In this document: positions 50,534 through 63,955 of the stretch, piece by piece
Layout of the letters: each line of letters begins with the position of its first letter
How positions within the stretch are numbered: the first letter of the stretch is position 1
NCBI GenBank assembly: GCA_013398295.1
Contig: VZSF01008169.1
Coordinates: 1,240,001 to 1,304,000 of the forward strand
Origin: Chionis minor
Lineage: Eukaryota; Chordata; Aves; Charadriiformes; Chionididae
Direction: 5' to 3'
DNA length: 64,000 nucleotides
Translations under genes and position numbers: made by a program
Notes under the pieces: generated by a model
The model's database searches: none
Told to the model about the DNA's origin: nothing
Seen by the model: the letters and a program-made list of their open reading frames with translations, nothing else

Positions 50534-50763
50534 GGCGTTTCCCACGAGTGGGGCCGGGTGTCGTCCCCCGAAGAAGGGGGACCGCGAGCGGGGCGAAGGG
50601 AAGTTGTCCGGCTCCGGGAAGGAGGAGGCCAGCGGGGAGGGAGGGAGGCGATCTCCGCTAGCGGGGGCCGGGGGTCGGACCCGCCCCCCCCCCCCCCGGG
50701 GGGGGGGGGGGGGGGGGGGGNNNGGAGCCGTGGGGAGGCGATTCCCGCGAGTGGGGCCGGGGA
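50534..50763. repeat. GC-rich imperfect repeat, three spaced copies
   Basis: Related segments with the pattern GGCGnTnnCCnCnAGnGGGGCCGGG occur at 50534-50559, 50647-50672 and 50736-50761, roughly 90-110 bp apart. They include the only C-run/G-run junction and the gap, so true copy number is unknown. Confidence 0.7.
50684..50723. other. C14/G23 homopolymer junction and gap
   Basis: A run of 14 C is followed directly by 23 G and then nnn. The complementary homopolymers facing each other at a gap are typical of an assembly failure over G-rich DNA. Confidence 0.85.
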
Positions 50764-50860
50764 AGGTGCGGGAATGGGAAGCCCCCCCGTACCTGCCCGG
50801 GGCAGCCCTCTCCTTCTGCACCCTCTGCCGATCCGGCTCTTCTTCTGCCACTGAAAAGCA

Positions 50861-53800
50861 GCGTCTCGCTTGGTTTTCTGCTGCCCTGGAATTTGGCTAA
50901 CGCTGCCTGCTCCGTCTTTCTTCTGAAACTGCCTATCTGCGTGGGCTTCCCACCCTTCCCGGCTTAACAGGCACGACATTGAGCGTCCTGGTTTCCCAAG
51001 GCGGATGGGTTGGTGGTTAGGGAGAGGGGAGGTGAGCAGCCTCCCTGCTTTCTCTCTGGCAGAGCTTGTCCGGGCTGGCGGTCACCCGCAGCCCGTTTAT
51101 TTCCCTGCAATCGATGGCTCCGGCGCTTCCTGCGCAATGCCACTTGGTCATTATGGCCCAGAAGGGCTCGTCTCCTGCCTGCGGTGCCATGGGCGGCTCT
51201 GGGAAACTTCTCCAACTTCAGCGCTCCGTCCTAGCTGAGGAGGGGGGTGGCGGGGTGCCCAGGTGTGGGGCAGTTGGGGCTGTCTCTGCCGTTTCTGCCC
51301 TGATAGCGTGTCGGTCGCCCCTGGAGGAGGTGGACGCAGCACTTGTGGGAGAATTCTGCAGGGAATTTTACCTGTTGAGAGGCAATGCAGCGCTCCTTGT
51401 AACTGCTGTGCTCCTTACGGAGCTCAAACGTTTAAGCAGGGATGTTGGTACCAGACAAATATATTCCTGCCTGACCCAGTTTGGACTTGTTACTGTCAAA
51501 CTGGCAAGGTTTGGTTAGGTCTCAGCAGATGCAGTCACGCTTATAGCCCTTGTTCCCTAGCCCTTCTTTGGTGGGGACTTTATATGTCAAGGTATTATAT
51601 TGTGGAAAGCTAATTTTTTCCAGGACTGTGTATTTTTTGGACTATGCAAGTACTTCAGTATTCTGACTGAGCTACCATTGTGCTGCCTGTTGCATTTTGA
51701 TCCTTTTCCTCCTTAGAATCGATACTTTACAGACCTGATAAGCACAACAGTAACATACTGCGAAAGTGATGTTAAAGATTATATTACAAGTCAAATATTG
51801 TGTAACTGTTTGGGGTTTGGGTTTTGTTTTTTTTTTTCTGGCAAGGTCTGTACGATGCCATTCAGTTCCAGTAGCAAAGCAGTAGATTCATTAAGATTCC
51901 GCTATGTTTTGTATATTGTCTTTTTAAATATGCACACTACTCCCTCAGAGCAGCGGGGATGTGTTCTGCACATGTGTAATGAATAGCAAGCGCAACTGAT
52001 TGCGGAGCCTTGCCAGTCCTTTTTGTGTTACTGGTAACGAACGTGGGTGTGGGTGTGCATTAATGAGGGTAGGGAGGCATCTCCAGCTCTGCAGGGCAGC
52101 CGCAGGTGATGGCAAGGCTCATTTAGTGGGTGGGAGGTGTCCCCAGCATGATGGGCTGGCTGGAGTCACCTGGGGGTGGTGAGGCAGGTGGAGGGGAAGG
52201 GCTGGGCTGGGGGAGAAGGTGTGGGAGTCGGGAGCCCTGAGGAGCAGGTGGAGAAAGCAGGCAAGTAAGTTGTTATTAATAAGCAACTAAGGGACGTATG
52301 CCCATTCTGCTGGGGAGATCTTGTTGTTGCCGTGGCTGGTATGGGGAGCCTTCATCCTTGCCACTAGCCAGGCAGAGCACTTGTGCAGGGAAATCCTGTA
52401 ATGACAGAGCTGGAGAGACTTGGAGGGCTGTTGAGCAATGAACTGGTGTTCTGGGAGGAGGAATGTGACTACAAGATCTTTCCTATTACTTAAGAAATGA
52501 AGGTTGCAAGCATCAGCGCATGGCAGCGTTCCTTTCCTTTAAACACAGGCAGGGATGTGCTTTAATCGGAGCTCTAACCTGGCATGAGAGGTGTCCCCCT
52601 TATTTCAAGGGCAGGGTGAAGCTGCCACAGGAATCTGGCCAGGTGGGGTGCAAGGCTGGGGCTGGTGGCCGGCAGGGTGGCACCTGTGGAGTGGGAAGAG
52701 CTTGGGCTGTTGGACTCGTGTGGTGGGAAGTGAAGGAGGGATTGTGAAACTCTCCTGGGAATGGGTTTCCTTTCCCAGCCACTGCAAATGGGGCTGCAAG
52801 GCCAGCTGCATAGGAAGACATGGTCTCTTGGCTCTTGTTAGGCCATTAAAGCTCTGAAGGGTGATCCTGGTGTGTGGCAGAAAAATGCCAGGCCACAGTG
52901 AAGAGTGTCTTCTCCCATTGATGAAGATGCTGTTTAAAAACTCACTTTTGCCCTGTGATTAAGGAAGTACATGTGAGGTATAAAGAGCAACAGACCCAAC
53001 AGCCAAAGGGGCTCCTTGCCCTGTTTATCAGCTGTGACTGGCAGGTCTGTGACCAGCCATCTCCAGACCCTGGTGGGGTGAAGAGGTGCTGAAAGCACTC
53101 TTACTGCTGAGGGGTGTGTTGGTGGCACCCCTACTCATCCACCCATCCCTCTCAAGTCCTCTCAGACCAGCTCCTTGTCACCACAGTAACAAGTGACTCC
53201 CCTGTGATGCAGCCCTGTGTGTGTAGTCAATGATATCAAGTGATGTGACCCCTTGAGAGGTTTGTAAGGTTATTATTGTGTTTTTGATGTGGTAGAGCTC
53301 TGTAGTGGAATTCAGAGTGACTTGCATCCCACTTCTTCACAGAAAAGCGTTTGACATTCTTGTTTTACTGTCTCTGTTGAGCAAAGTCACAAGCTTTGTG
53401 TCTCTTATCTGAGGGTCTCCCAGGGCTTGGCACGTCATTGCTGGTGTTTGTGGTGCTCTTCTAAGGAGTCGAGAATTGTTTGTGTACGGAGGAGAGGTGG
53501 TGGTCTTAACAGAAGCCAAGAGCTTAGTGTTGATAAGGATTAAAATGGTGACTTGGTAGAAAGACAAGGTGTTTGCTTGCTAGTTAACATGTTTTAACTG
53601 GGAGGGGAAAGAGGTGTGGGTCTGTTTTGGACTTAGGCACGTGTTCTTTTTAACAAGTTCTTGCAAATACAAGGAGCTATGCTCAGGATTAAACCACAAA
53701 GTGGAGATATGATTGAAAGACACAAGCCCTGGTAACCATCTGAGGTCCTTCATAAACTCTTGTTATTCAGCCGGAAATGGATTGATTCATATTAACATGA

Positions 53801-56800
53801 TCTAGGCTCTATACAAACATATGTGGTTTCTCCTCAGCTGAGCATCAACACAGCTGTTGTTTAGTTAATTGTCTTGGTGTAATTGGCAGCTAGAGAAAAC
53901 ATGGTGATGTACTGCCCTGTACCAAATCCAATACAATTTTCAGCTGCTGAGCTGAGTCGTCTTTGAAATGCAGATGAAAAGTAATGTCCTATGTAACCTC
54001 ATAACATAGATAGTAACTCTCACTTATGTGAGAGCGGTGAGTTTTGGAGAAGGGAAGGGACTTTGTGGAATAGGCAGCGGAGTACAGAGTCACTTACTCA
54101 GCAGGGATTTAGGAGGTGAAACCTTTTTCTGTAACTGAAACCACAGCTTTTCTCAGTTACACATCTACTGTGTCCGTCCTACCAAGCCCTCCTACACACT
54201 GTCACCTGTGCCAGTGTAATATTTCTGTCTCTTCTCGCACAGCTGGCTTTCTTATGTAAACAGGGCACCTGAGGGTGCTCCAAGTTGTACTGGGTGCACG
54301 TGAGCCTCTCCGGTGCTCTCCAGGCTGGGACAGGCTCACTGCAGATGGGCACGAGGCTGTAGGGGTGCTGGCTTCTGCCCTATTTGATTGGTCTTGATGG
54401 GGAAGCGTGTTTATGGAGCTGCCAGGCCTGGGAATGCTGCTTTTGTAACCCCCAAAACTTGGGGCTTGCTCCTTCCCTGGAGTGTAAGGGGCAGGGATCT
54501 CCGGGGTCTGTGCCGTGTCGGTGCCAAACCTGCCAGGAGCCTGCTCCTAAAGCCACCGGTGCTCACAAGCCCTGAGCCTTTGGGCACCTGCTTTTGGTGT
54601 GCTTCTGGCAAAGCACGAGCCCTCGCTTTTCTCTTGTGGTGTTGGCTAGTGTGCCAGGCAAGCCTTGCTCCTCTTCCTCCATGCACCTCCGCTGCTCCCC
54701 ACAGCAGGCTCTGTGCGTGCCGTGCCCGGCTGGGGAGCAGAGATACCGTGTGAATGAGTTTATTGTTCAGGGGTTTTCACTGATCGCTTTCATCGAACAC
54801 CCACAGCCCAGGAACAGAGGGAGTGTCTATGCAAAAATGCTTATACTGCTTTTTATTCTTCTTTTTTTTTTTTTTTGGCGCACATGGCTGACTCTTTCAG
54901 CTCCCAGCAGTAGTGGTGGACTGGGGGCAAGCAGGCAACTGGGCAACCCAGGCTTTGCAGGGCTGCGCACCAAAGCTCTGCAGGCTTTTAAATCTAAATT
55001 CTGGGCACCTGCTCAACTGAATACTTGCTCAACCATGTTTCCATCTCAACGTGCAGCACATATTCAGTCAAGTCATTTAGAACCTTCATCCCTGAAGTTT
55101 TCATGGCAAATCCAGGGCCTGAACTCCAAGCTCCCTAACTGGTGGCCGATGCCTTCCTTGCAACCACCTTGCCTGGATGAGGGGAAATTAGGGATGCTGT
55201 TCTCCTGAGAAGTCCCTGTAAACTCAAATTACTCTGCTGTACTCTCTGGAAAGGCTGGATTCATCTGAGGCAGGGAAGCGCATCTTCAGGCAATGGCAAC
55301 CAGAGAGCCCAGAGCTGTAGGAAACGTCTGGGGAACCAAAAAACCAGAGGTGATTAAAGAGGGTTTTACATTACATGCAGAACATGTGCACCTAGGACAT
55401 GGGTCCTCTCCGAAGCTGCCTGGCTGAAGCACAGATCCAGACCCAACAGGTAAACTGGAATCCCACAGTCACACAGCCAGTTTGACAACCTGTGTGGTGG
55501 TGTTTACTTCATCTTGGAAGTTGAGTCATTTGCGCTTTTCTCTTGGGTCAGCAGACAAGACGGACTGGTCCAGTCTGTGCTGCAGAGTGTCAGCACAGCT
55601 CTGTGGGTCAGAGATCACTCCAGCATCGCCTTTCCCCAAGGAGCTGCTGGTACAGGTGCCGACACAGCCAGTGTCTGGGCTGGAATTACATATTTGGCTC
55701 TGGTTTGGGAGTGGATGGGGAAGTGTCAGAGAACAGGCAAGTTCCCTGGCAGAAGGTATTTTCACTGTCAGAGCTATGCTGCAACTTGAAGAAGAGCGGT
55801 TAAATTTGGGGGCTTCTTGCTGTGTTAGTGCATGGTAAAACCTGTGTGAACTGGAGGAATGACTGTAAAAGTTCACAAAAGAAAAAATCTGTTTAGAAGT
55901 GGTCAGTAGGAAGACGCTGATGTCCTGGTACCCGGAGTTCTTATATAAAAAAAAAAAAATTGCTTGAATCCAGGGAGCAGAGCTTGAGGAGGAAAAAGAA
56001 AACAAACCCTCCAAAACAAACAGAAGTTGCTAAGGGTGGCCAGAAGAGCTGAGCCCTTTGAGAAGCTGCAGTGAAGCAGGGCTGGTGCTGTGCCTTCATG
56101 TGCCCCTTCTGTGGGGCTGAGCGTTGGGTCCGAATCCGGCTTCCTGCTCCGGCCACAGCTGGAAGAGAACAACTGGGACCGAAACCAGGGAGAGCAGTTA
56201 AACTGGGGGGTGGTGGGCCAGGATGGGCATGAGAGCAGCTGTTGCTGGAGGAGGCGTGAGCGTGGTAATTCCTGCTGGCAGGGAGGGTCTGGCTTGCCGT
56301 CGCCCAGGCTGGGGCGCAGCGCTGGAGCTCAGTTGCGGCAGCGCAGGATTTGTGGTGTGTCAGGGTGCTGCAGAGGGGAGGCCTGGGAACTGCACTGGTT
56401 TGGTCGAAAGTTCAAAAGATGAGGGTCAGGGCTCACTAAAATACTTTTTTTTTTTTTTTTTTTTTTACCCCACTGACCTATTGCTTTCTTCGTGGGCAAA
56501 ATTCCATAGAAAGCATGTCTGAGGATAGTTTGGTGTATGCCAACATTGTCTTCGGTTATAAACAGCTCTGTCTGGAAGTAACTATCTCAGAGTTACAGGA
56601 TCGGACTGAAACTCCCACATAACATACGGACTTGGCCACTTGCAACTTAATAAAAGACGGTATTTTCCCCCCTTGGGTGCACTGTGCTCTGTCTTGCATA
56701 AAGGTTTTTCTGATGTCTCTTTCTTTTCCTTTTTTCCTTTAGATCTGCTTAGGATAAAAGTGTAGTACAAGGCTTAGAAAAAGCCTGGGAAATAGGGATC

Positions 56801-59800
56801 CGCAAGCCCTAGCTGGCAGTTCAGCCTGTGGGCTTCTTATTTTTGAGTGTAGGCATCTTCTCCTGAGATAACCAGGAGCAGCAGCCACCCCAGGACGGGG
56901 ATGATGCATGTATTTCTCCCCTTGCTCTTGTTACTTAGGAGGCTAAATCTCTTTTAAAATGTCTTTAGACTCCCAGCCTCACTAATAATGGATGTGTTTA
57001 GCCTCTCCAGAGTCAGCCCCGAGTTTGGGGTGTAGAGGTGGGCAGCTAAGCAGTTGGGATGCTTTTTGAAGAAGTTTGCATAACGCTTTGGCAGCGGTGC
57101 TTTGAAAGAGGTGGGTCTGAGCCAGGAGATTCATGCAGCTCATGCTCAAGTTGTGGCTTGAGCCATTCCCTCTTGGACTGAGTTAGACAGGGAGCAAGTC
57201 TTGGGCTGCTGTGAGGAGAGGATCTCCTTCCCGGAGCCTGTGTGTGCTCCGAGGCAGCCAGCTCGGGCAGGTGGCAAGGGGAAGCATTTGTGTAGGCTCC
57301 TGTGAGCTGCGATAAGGTATCTGCAAAGAAATCTCTGATCCGAAATAGCTCTGCAGATCTCATCATTGCTATTTATCACTACAAAGTATGACAACTATTA
57401 AGGCTTGGGAAGAAAGAGCTGGCTCACAGAGAACAGAAGTTGCACAAGGTTTTGTGGTGTTGCTAGTGGCTTTAGCTGAAAGTCTCTCCACAAGCGTGTG
57501 TGAAACGTGGAGCTTTCTTCTGCTGAGGAATGCAACCGAGCCAGCTGCAGCCCCACAGCCTTCCAGTAGCGCTGTCGTTTTGTCATTTCTGTGGAATAAG
57601 CCAGAGCATGTGTCCAGTCAGTCCCAGTGCCAAACAGCTCTGACTTCTGGTGGTCCCACTGTGAAGGAGCTGGAAGCAATAGTAGTGCAGAGATGCTTCT
57701 TGGTGTCTGCTGGTTACGTGTATGCAGTCACAGCAGATAGGTGGCCACCACTTGTTGGTAGCAAAATATGACGGATGTAGAAATTGGGGCTGCCTCTAAA
57801 AGCAGAGATGTGGCAAGCCCAGACCTCTGCAGCAGCTTGTGACAGCTGGAGGCCATCTGCCCCATCCATCAGCAGCTTCATCCCTGTGCCTTGGCTGGCG
57901 AGCATGTCCTGTCTCCTTTGTTTAAATCTGGTGTCTTCAAGGATATTTTCCGTTTTATTGCAACCTCTAAAAATCTGCCTCGAGTTGTGGGAACTTCTGC
58001 TCTTTTTATTGTCATACTTTTCAGACTTCTCCATCGCCCTGGGATATAGAGAATTGGGCAGAGAGCTGGGATTGCAGTGTACCATTCCACATCTGCTATA
58101 GGATTGCCTGATCTTGGCAGCTGCTGAAATATGATAAAGCCCTGCTGGAGAAGGGAACTGCTTGGACTAATTGGGCTCAATCTTGAAAGCAGCTAAGATC
58201 TTTCTAGCTTGCAGTAGCTAGCTGGGCTGCGGGGTGGGATGTGCATCCATCTCCCCTAGCTACAGCCAGGTTTTTGGTCCCTCTTAGGAATTCGGTATGT
58301 GCCCACGTGCTTGTGGATGAAGGCAGTTCTTTTTGCTAAAAGAAGACAAGTCGTGCATCAAACAGTATGAACTAGGTCCAAGTGGAGATGTGATGCAAAG
58401 GCAGGTGGGCCAGGGGCTGGCCTCCCCAAGCCTGAGGCTGCAGAAGAGCAAGCTGCATGCTGAGTGAGGTGGCTTGTGCTCCACCACCTTCTGCTGCAGG
58501 GGTCTCAAGTCTGCTGGGCAGAGTGGTGGCTACATGCTTTTTCTCCTGACTTTTTTTCAGGCCCTGTGGGTGTTTTCCCTCATCTGGGGCATGTTGCAGT
58601 TGGTGCCTGGGGCTGGAAGGGTAACCAGTGCTGGGGCTGCAGGCGCTCTTGGAGTTCAGCAGCCTCAGCTGCCTCATTGAAAGATGGTCACAAGTACCCC
58701 AGAGCAGTGCAAAGTCAACAGTGAAGTGCGTGTGTGACTGTTTTGGGTGGGTTTGATTTTTCCCCACCCCGGTATTTGAGCTTCCCACTTACTTCTGCCT
58801 TGCTTCCCTGAGCAGCAGAGTCGGAGATGAATGTGGTTGGTTGTGATGCTCAGCCCATGCGCAGTCGTGGTATCTCTAAAAGCCAGTAACCTCTGGAACA
58901 AGTAATCTCTGCCGAGAAGCTTCTTGTGTGCTCTGCCTCCTTCACCTTGCCAGTTCATCTGCTGAGACCTTCTTCGGCTGGACTATGAGAAAGCTACAGG
59001 AAAGTGAGAGGAATGACTTCATGTGACGGTCATACTCAACTGCTACTGGATTCTGTCTATACCCTAACTAGTCATAACACCAAGGGGTTAATAATACTGC
59101 CCCACTTCTGTACACCATACACATAGCTCTTCTGCTGACAAGGACCTGCCTTGTTGCAGGATCAGGGCTGTACAGGATAAGGAGCAACCCAAATGCTCTC
59201 TGAGGTTTACAGTGAAGGTGTACTCGCCTCAATACCAAACCAAAAGGTCACATTTCTCTTGCAGATAGAAGTCGGCTACTTTACCATTTAGCAAGCAACA
59301 CTGGTAAATTATTTGCTCTTGAGTTAAGCATGGTATTATTTTATATAAACACAGGTTCTCATTACTGCTTCAACTTTATCCCACCTTCTCTTTTCCAGTC
59401 ATATTATAGGATACATACACATGTATCCATGCATGGTGTCTTTCAACTTTCTCTAACGAGCAATGCTAGCTGATGATGTTATCTAGCTGCCTAGATGCCA
59501 TGTCACTTTAATTTGCTGCAGCTAGAGCTTTGAAGTTGTTCCCCTAGTGAGATGATACTTCTTGGAAATTAGGTTGCCGTTCAGGTGCTGAAAGGAATTA
59601 TTGGCTTGTTTGGTCCTGGTTGTCCCAATGCAATGCTGTACAGACCCTGTAACTGATTAAAGCATGTCAGAAACATATCAGTGCTTGCAAACGTGGCTTG
59701 GCTTATAACTGAGCCTATGTGAACTCGATGGCCTGGTTCTAGGAAAATTCCTCAGTTTTGTAAATCAGTCTTGAAGTGTATTTATTCTGCTAACCTATAC

Positions 59801-62800
59801 TCTTGATTTCTGGGGTATTGAGTTGTAATTCTTTCTCTGATCCTGATACGAAGCTATTGAGACACTGTTAATGTGGTCTGTCATCTGAGTGCTTGGATCA
59901 TGGTAGCTAGTCACACTTTCAGCTCAGCAGGGTCTTGATTTAATCACCTGCATATGCCAAAATACTGATCAAATCTATTTAAATGGGTTACACTCGCTTA
60001 TACTGGGCCAGCAGAAACTGGCAATGTATGAAGCGGAACAGAGCTGGGTGAGGATCTAGTTGCTGCTGTGTCTGTTAGCACTCTGCACCAGTTAACTTCG
60101 GTCAGTGTAGTTTTATGGATCAGGCTGTTCAAACAGATGCTCTCTTTGAGTGTAGAAGAGGTCTATTTCTGGAAATTGAAGTGGGAGTTGGCGGGGTGGG
60201 GAGAAGCAAAATGGCAATCAAAATTCCCGTACGTTATCCTAAAGGCTGATTTCCCACGTCTGGCTGAGAAGAGAAGCAAATGCTTTCTAGACCCAGGAGG
60301 CTCAGCATTCCCCAAACCAGAATGATTTATTTTTAATTCTGATAGTTCAGTGGGACTCTTAAACCAAAAGCGCTATGGCAGTTTTATTGTGCGGCTCAGG
60401 AGTGAAGGCAGCGAGCTTTGGGCAGTGCCCCAGCCGGAGGTCCCAGGCTGGGCTAGGAGGGGAGTCCAGGTACGCTGGGCATCTGCACCGCCTGCGTGCC
60501 CAGCACAACCGGGGCAGCACCCAGGGGCAAGGTTTGTCCCCGGCTGAAATTCTGCAATAAATAGCACGGGATTTAATTCTCGTGTTTCTTTGAACTGGCT
60601 ACGTCAGCCTTCCTTCAATTCTTTGGCTTAAATAACGACATCCCGCTAAGCTTATGCTGGGTGGTGTTTTTTCACTCGCTGCTGGTAGCGTTTCAGCTAT
60701 GGCGAGTCTTTTATTCTTGTGGTGGTCAGGTGCAAATCTCATAAGGATGTCAAAGCCACGGGGGACCAACAGGAGTGCAGCCAGGTGTTGAGCGAAGAGA
60801 AGAGTACTTGTGTGAGAGGGTTTCAAGATCATACATAGGGTGTCCTATTAGTGCTGTGTGTGTAATAAAACAGAATATCTTTGCAGTTAATGGAGGCTGT
60901 TTACTGTCTCTTTGAAACTAGTATTAATCCAAAATCAGGATAAGAACTGTGGGCTGTTGTGTACCACATCCAGATCATGCATTCTTACATCAGTCAGCTG
61001 CTCGGTGTCTCCATTAAGAAATGCAAAAACATTGGAAGATACTCCAATGTTTCCTTTAAGGTATTCTTACAATGTTTAACTCCGCTCAGACAACCTCACA
61101 CTGACACTCCTGATTAGCTACAAAAATCCTTGCAGTTTGCTTTTGTTCCCATGCTGGACTGAGGTTTTTGTTGGAAGTGCTCTGTTTTCAGCATATGTTC
61201 TTGTTTTTCCTGATAAACACGAATGTCTGTTGGCCCACATTTAGAGGAGGTGGGAAGGGCCAAATTCATTCCTGGTGTCACTCCAGCGTAGTCAATGGAC
61301 TGACCACAAGGATCTAAGATTTGTATTAGGTTTACTGCAAGCTTTACCAATATTTATCGATACATTACTTAACCATATTTCTGGTGTAATTGATAAAAGT
61401 GCCTTTGACATGCCAGAAAATCTAATTTTAACATAACAAAAGCCGACTTGTGATAGAGGAGGAATGTAGAGCTGGCAACTCCTTTGCCAAACAGAAATGC
61501 TAAGGGTTCTGGGTGCTAATAGCACAGACACAGCTGACCCTTGCTCCAGACATAATTATTTGGACCGTGAAAGACGAGGAGGCTCTACCGCACTGGAGAC
61601 GCGCTTTATGAAAATGCAGCCAAATCATCTGTGGAGATCTTGGCAAGGGCTGAGGGCCCCTGGTATTTAGGGCTGTGGAGCTGATAGAGGAGCCTGCACA
61701 GCAGCACAGACTTGTTTGTCCATGACATCTTCGACTTTGCTCATGCTTTGGGCTGAAGCTTCTTCAGCAGCTGATGTGTTTGCTAATCCCAGATTCTGGG
61801 TTGGAATTTCAAATTTTTTTCAACCCTTGACTCTGCGATTGCCTTCACTCATCCATACATTCACTTTTTGTCTGTTACCCACAAATATGGAGGCTTGCTC
61901 TGCCGTAGTATGGCAAGAAGGAAGCAAAATATTCCATTTTGAATATGTCAAGGGTGCTGCTGCTTAGCACAGACAGAGCTGGCTTCTAGATGAAAGAGTC
62001 AAATGCCGAACTGTTTTGTTTCAATTTGAGCAGGAGAAGCTTTGATGTAGAGGAGATGACTCAGTCAGTAGCAGGGAACAATTCTTTATAGTGAGCGTAG
62101 AAATAAAACCCAAAGATTTCAGGCTATGATGGCTTTGACACGTCCATCATGGTGTATATTATGTGAAAATGAAAACCATAACATCTGAAATGAAGTGTGG
62201 AGGCTTTTCTGAAAGAAAAAACACACTTCTGATGTTGGTTGCCAAGAGTTTTCCTGAAGCCAGAAAGGACCGGAGATGGGGGAAGATCAGTCCAATTGAG
62301 ATAGGAATAATGATCAACATGGACAAACCAGGAAGGGGAAAGACTTCCTGCAGCACAGCCCAAGCCAGAGGTGGGGCTAGGATGAAAATATGGGTCTTTT
62401 GGCCCTGAGTTAGGCTCCGTAATCCGTGTATGCTGCCTCCTCTTCACCCTGACTTGGTGTGTCCCCTTAGTCACCCCTCGCACCACTTGGGATGAGAAGA
62501 TGGATGCGGTCAGACCCTGCTCGGTCACAGGGTCGGCTCCAGTTGCATGGAGCAGGGATGGCCAACTTCTTGCTACTGAGCTGCTTTTATTTGGATCCAG
62601 GTGTCCGGACCCAGATCAATGCAGCTGTGTTTTGTGGCACTGCAGCTGACCGAATAAACACAGCTGGACCCAGTTTGGGTCTCTGCGCCTGCCACAGCAC
62701 ACTTGCACAGCTCACTCTGTGCATTTTGGTTGGAGTGCTGCGTGGCCAGCATCCTGGGGGTGTGGTGAAATACATCTGGCTCAACACAGCAAGCTGTTGG

Positions 62801-63831
62801 CAATTCCGAGTATGAAAGGCAAGTGTCACTGGTTTTTGTTATTTCTGCAGCTTTATTCTACATCTAGCCACTGACCTACATTTTGTTCTGTGCTACTGTC
62901 CTCTCTAGGCTAGGAACAAATGGGCGTCTACCTGGGGACCACTTCAGAGAACACTTTTTCCATTCTTTTTGGTGGCTGCATGCAGTAGGCAATGGAGACT
63001 TCTTTGGCACAATTGCCTTGTGAAATCTCCTGCTATCTAACGTTTATTCCTGCTGAGAAGGATGACCCAGCTCTCAGCCTTACAGTCCCACCTCCTTGGC
63101 TGCACCATCTCTGGCATTGAGTCTGCTCACTCTACCAGCAGACAGTCACTAGCTTTTTGCCAGGCTATTTTTCCCCTGGCTTGGCTCCCTGACAGACTGG
63201 GCAGCAATGGGAGCAGGAGCAGTGTGCTGGGGAGAGGCACCACTTTGTTGGGTAGCAATGCACTGTCAAGTGGGCTCACTCAGGGTGTCAAGGATGAGCA
63301 GGTCCTTGAGGGATGCCTGGCAGCAGGGACTTCCTTGGTTTGCATTGCAGCCCTCCACAGTCACAGGATTTGTTACAAAATGGTAGTCTGATTAGGTGGC
63401 CCAAGCTATGCAGGTATAGAGGTGATGAAATGGGAGAGGGCAAAGGTGTTTTAGAACATCTAGTTTATCCCTTGTTCCAGAAAGTGTGCGTCTTCTGGTG
63501 TCTTCCCCATTTAAATGTGGAACATTCCAAGGGAGGCTGCTTGCCTCAGTTCTCTCAGGGGTTATTCCATGGTCTGCGAGGTGTCTTTAATCTTAAGAAT
63601 ATGATTTATAAAGGTTGTGAATTATTAGTATTGGATGTATATAATGGAAGAGTAAGATAATTCCCTTTCTTGGCATGGCAAAAAAAAAAACCCAAAACAC
63701 TTTCACTGATGCCGAAGAACAGCCAGTGCTGTGATGGGAGAACTAGAGAAAGTGTGTCTGTACCAGGGGATGAGCTGAGGATGCAGCTGCCCACGTTGCA
63801 TGCTGTCACCAAATCAAAACCATCCTGGCTG
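50861..63831. other. No gene recognised; possible first intron of AFAP1L2
   Basis: The G+C content stays moderate to about 51340 and then falls. There are T runs at 51827-51838, 54862-54877 and 56444-56466. No exon with family similarity, RNA gene or repeat was recognised on either strand before 63832. Its assignment to an AFAP1L2 intron rests only on conserved gene order. Confidence 0.45.
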
Positions 63832-63955
63832 TCATAGGTGTCACAGCCAGGGCAGGGCCAACACTGAACTTGGACCAGGTCACTTAAGGATTTGTTCTGT
63901 CAGGTCTTGAAAACCTCCAAGGACAGTAGGCTGCTCCAACAAATGTACATGGAGC
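63832..63955 (-). mobile_element. CR1 internal 3' fragment, inverted (probable)
   Basis: The + strand holds ggaccaggtcacttaaggat, then tgttctgtcaggtcttgaaa and acctccaaggacagtaggct. This resembles the reverse complement of the CR1 region about 150-250 bp before its 3' terminus ('ttggaggttttcaag' block). It lacks the terminal tail. The edges are approximate, and the match is weaker than for the other CR1 pieces. Confidence 0.6.

Larger units (their letters stand above)
50215..50860. promoter_or_regulatory. CpG island, candidate AFAP1L2 promoter / first exon
   Basis: Base composition rises abruptly to very high G+C with dense CpG, strongest at 50380-50780. It is interrupted by n at 50477 and nnn at 50721-50723. 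In human, AFAP1L2 lies immediately downstream of ABLIM1 in the same orientation, and CpG islands of this kind mark housekeeping-type promoters, so this is a reasonable candidate for the AFAP1L2 5' end on the + strand. I did not find a coding start resembling AFAP1L2 here. It may be lost in the gap, the exon may be non-coding, or the start may lie beyond the window. Open frames through the island are composition artefacts. Confidence 0.6.

Noticed and set aside
50164..50979. Long overlapping open frames on both strands in the CpG island (163-224 codons)
   Set aside because: They exist on several frames at once, run through n positions and homopolymers, and have Pro/Arg/Gly-rich products. This is expected from G+C-rich DNA lacking stop codons.
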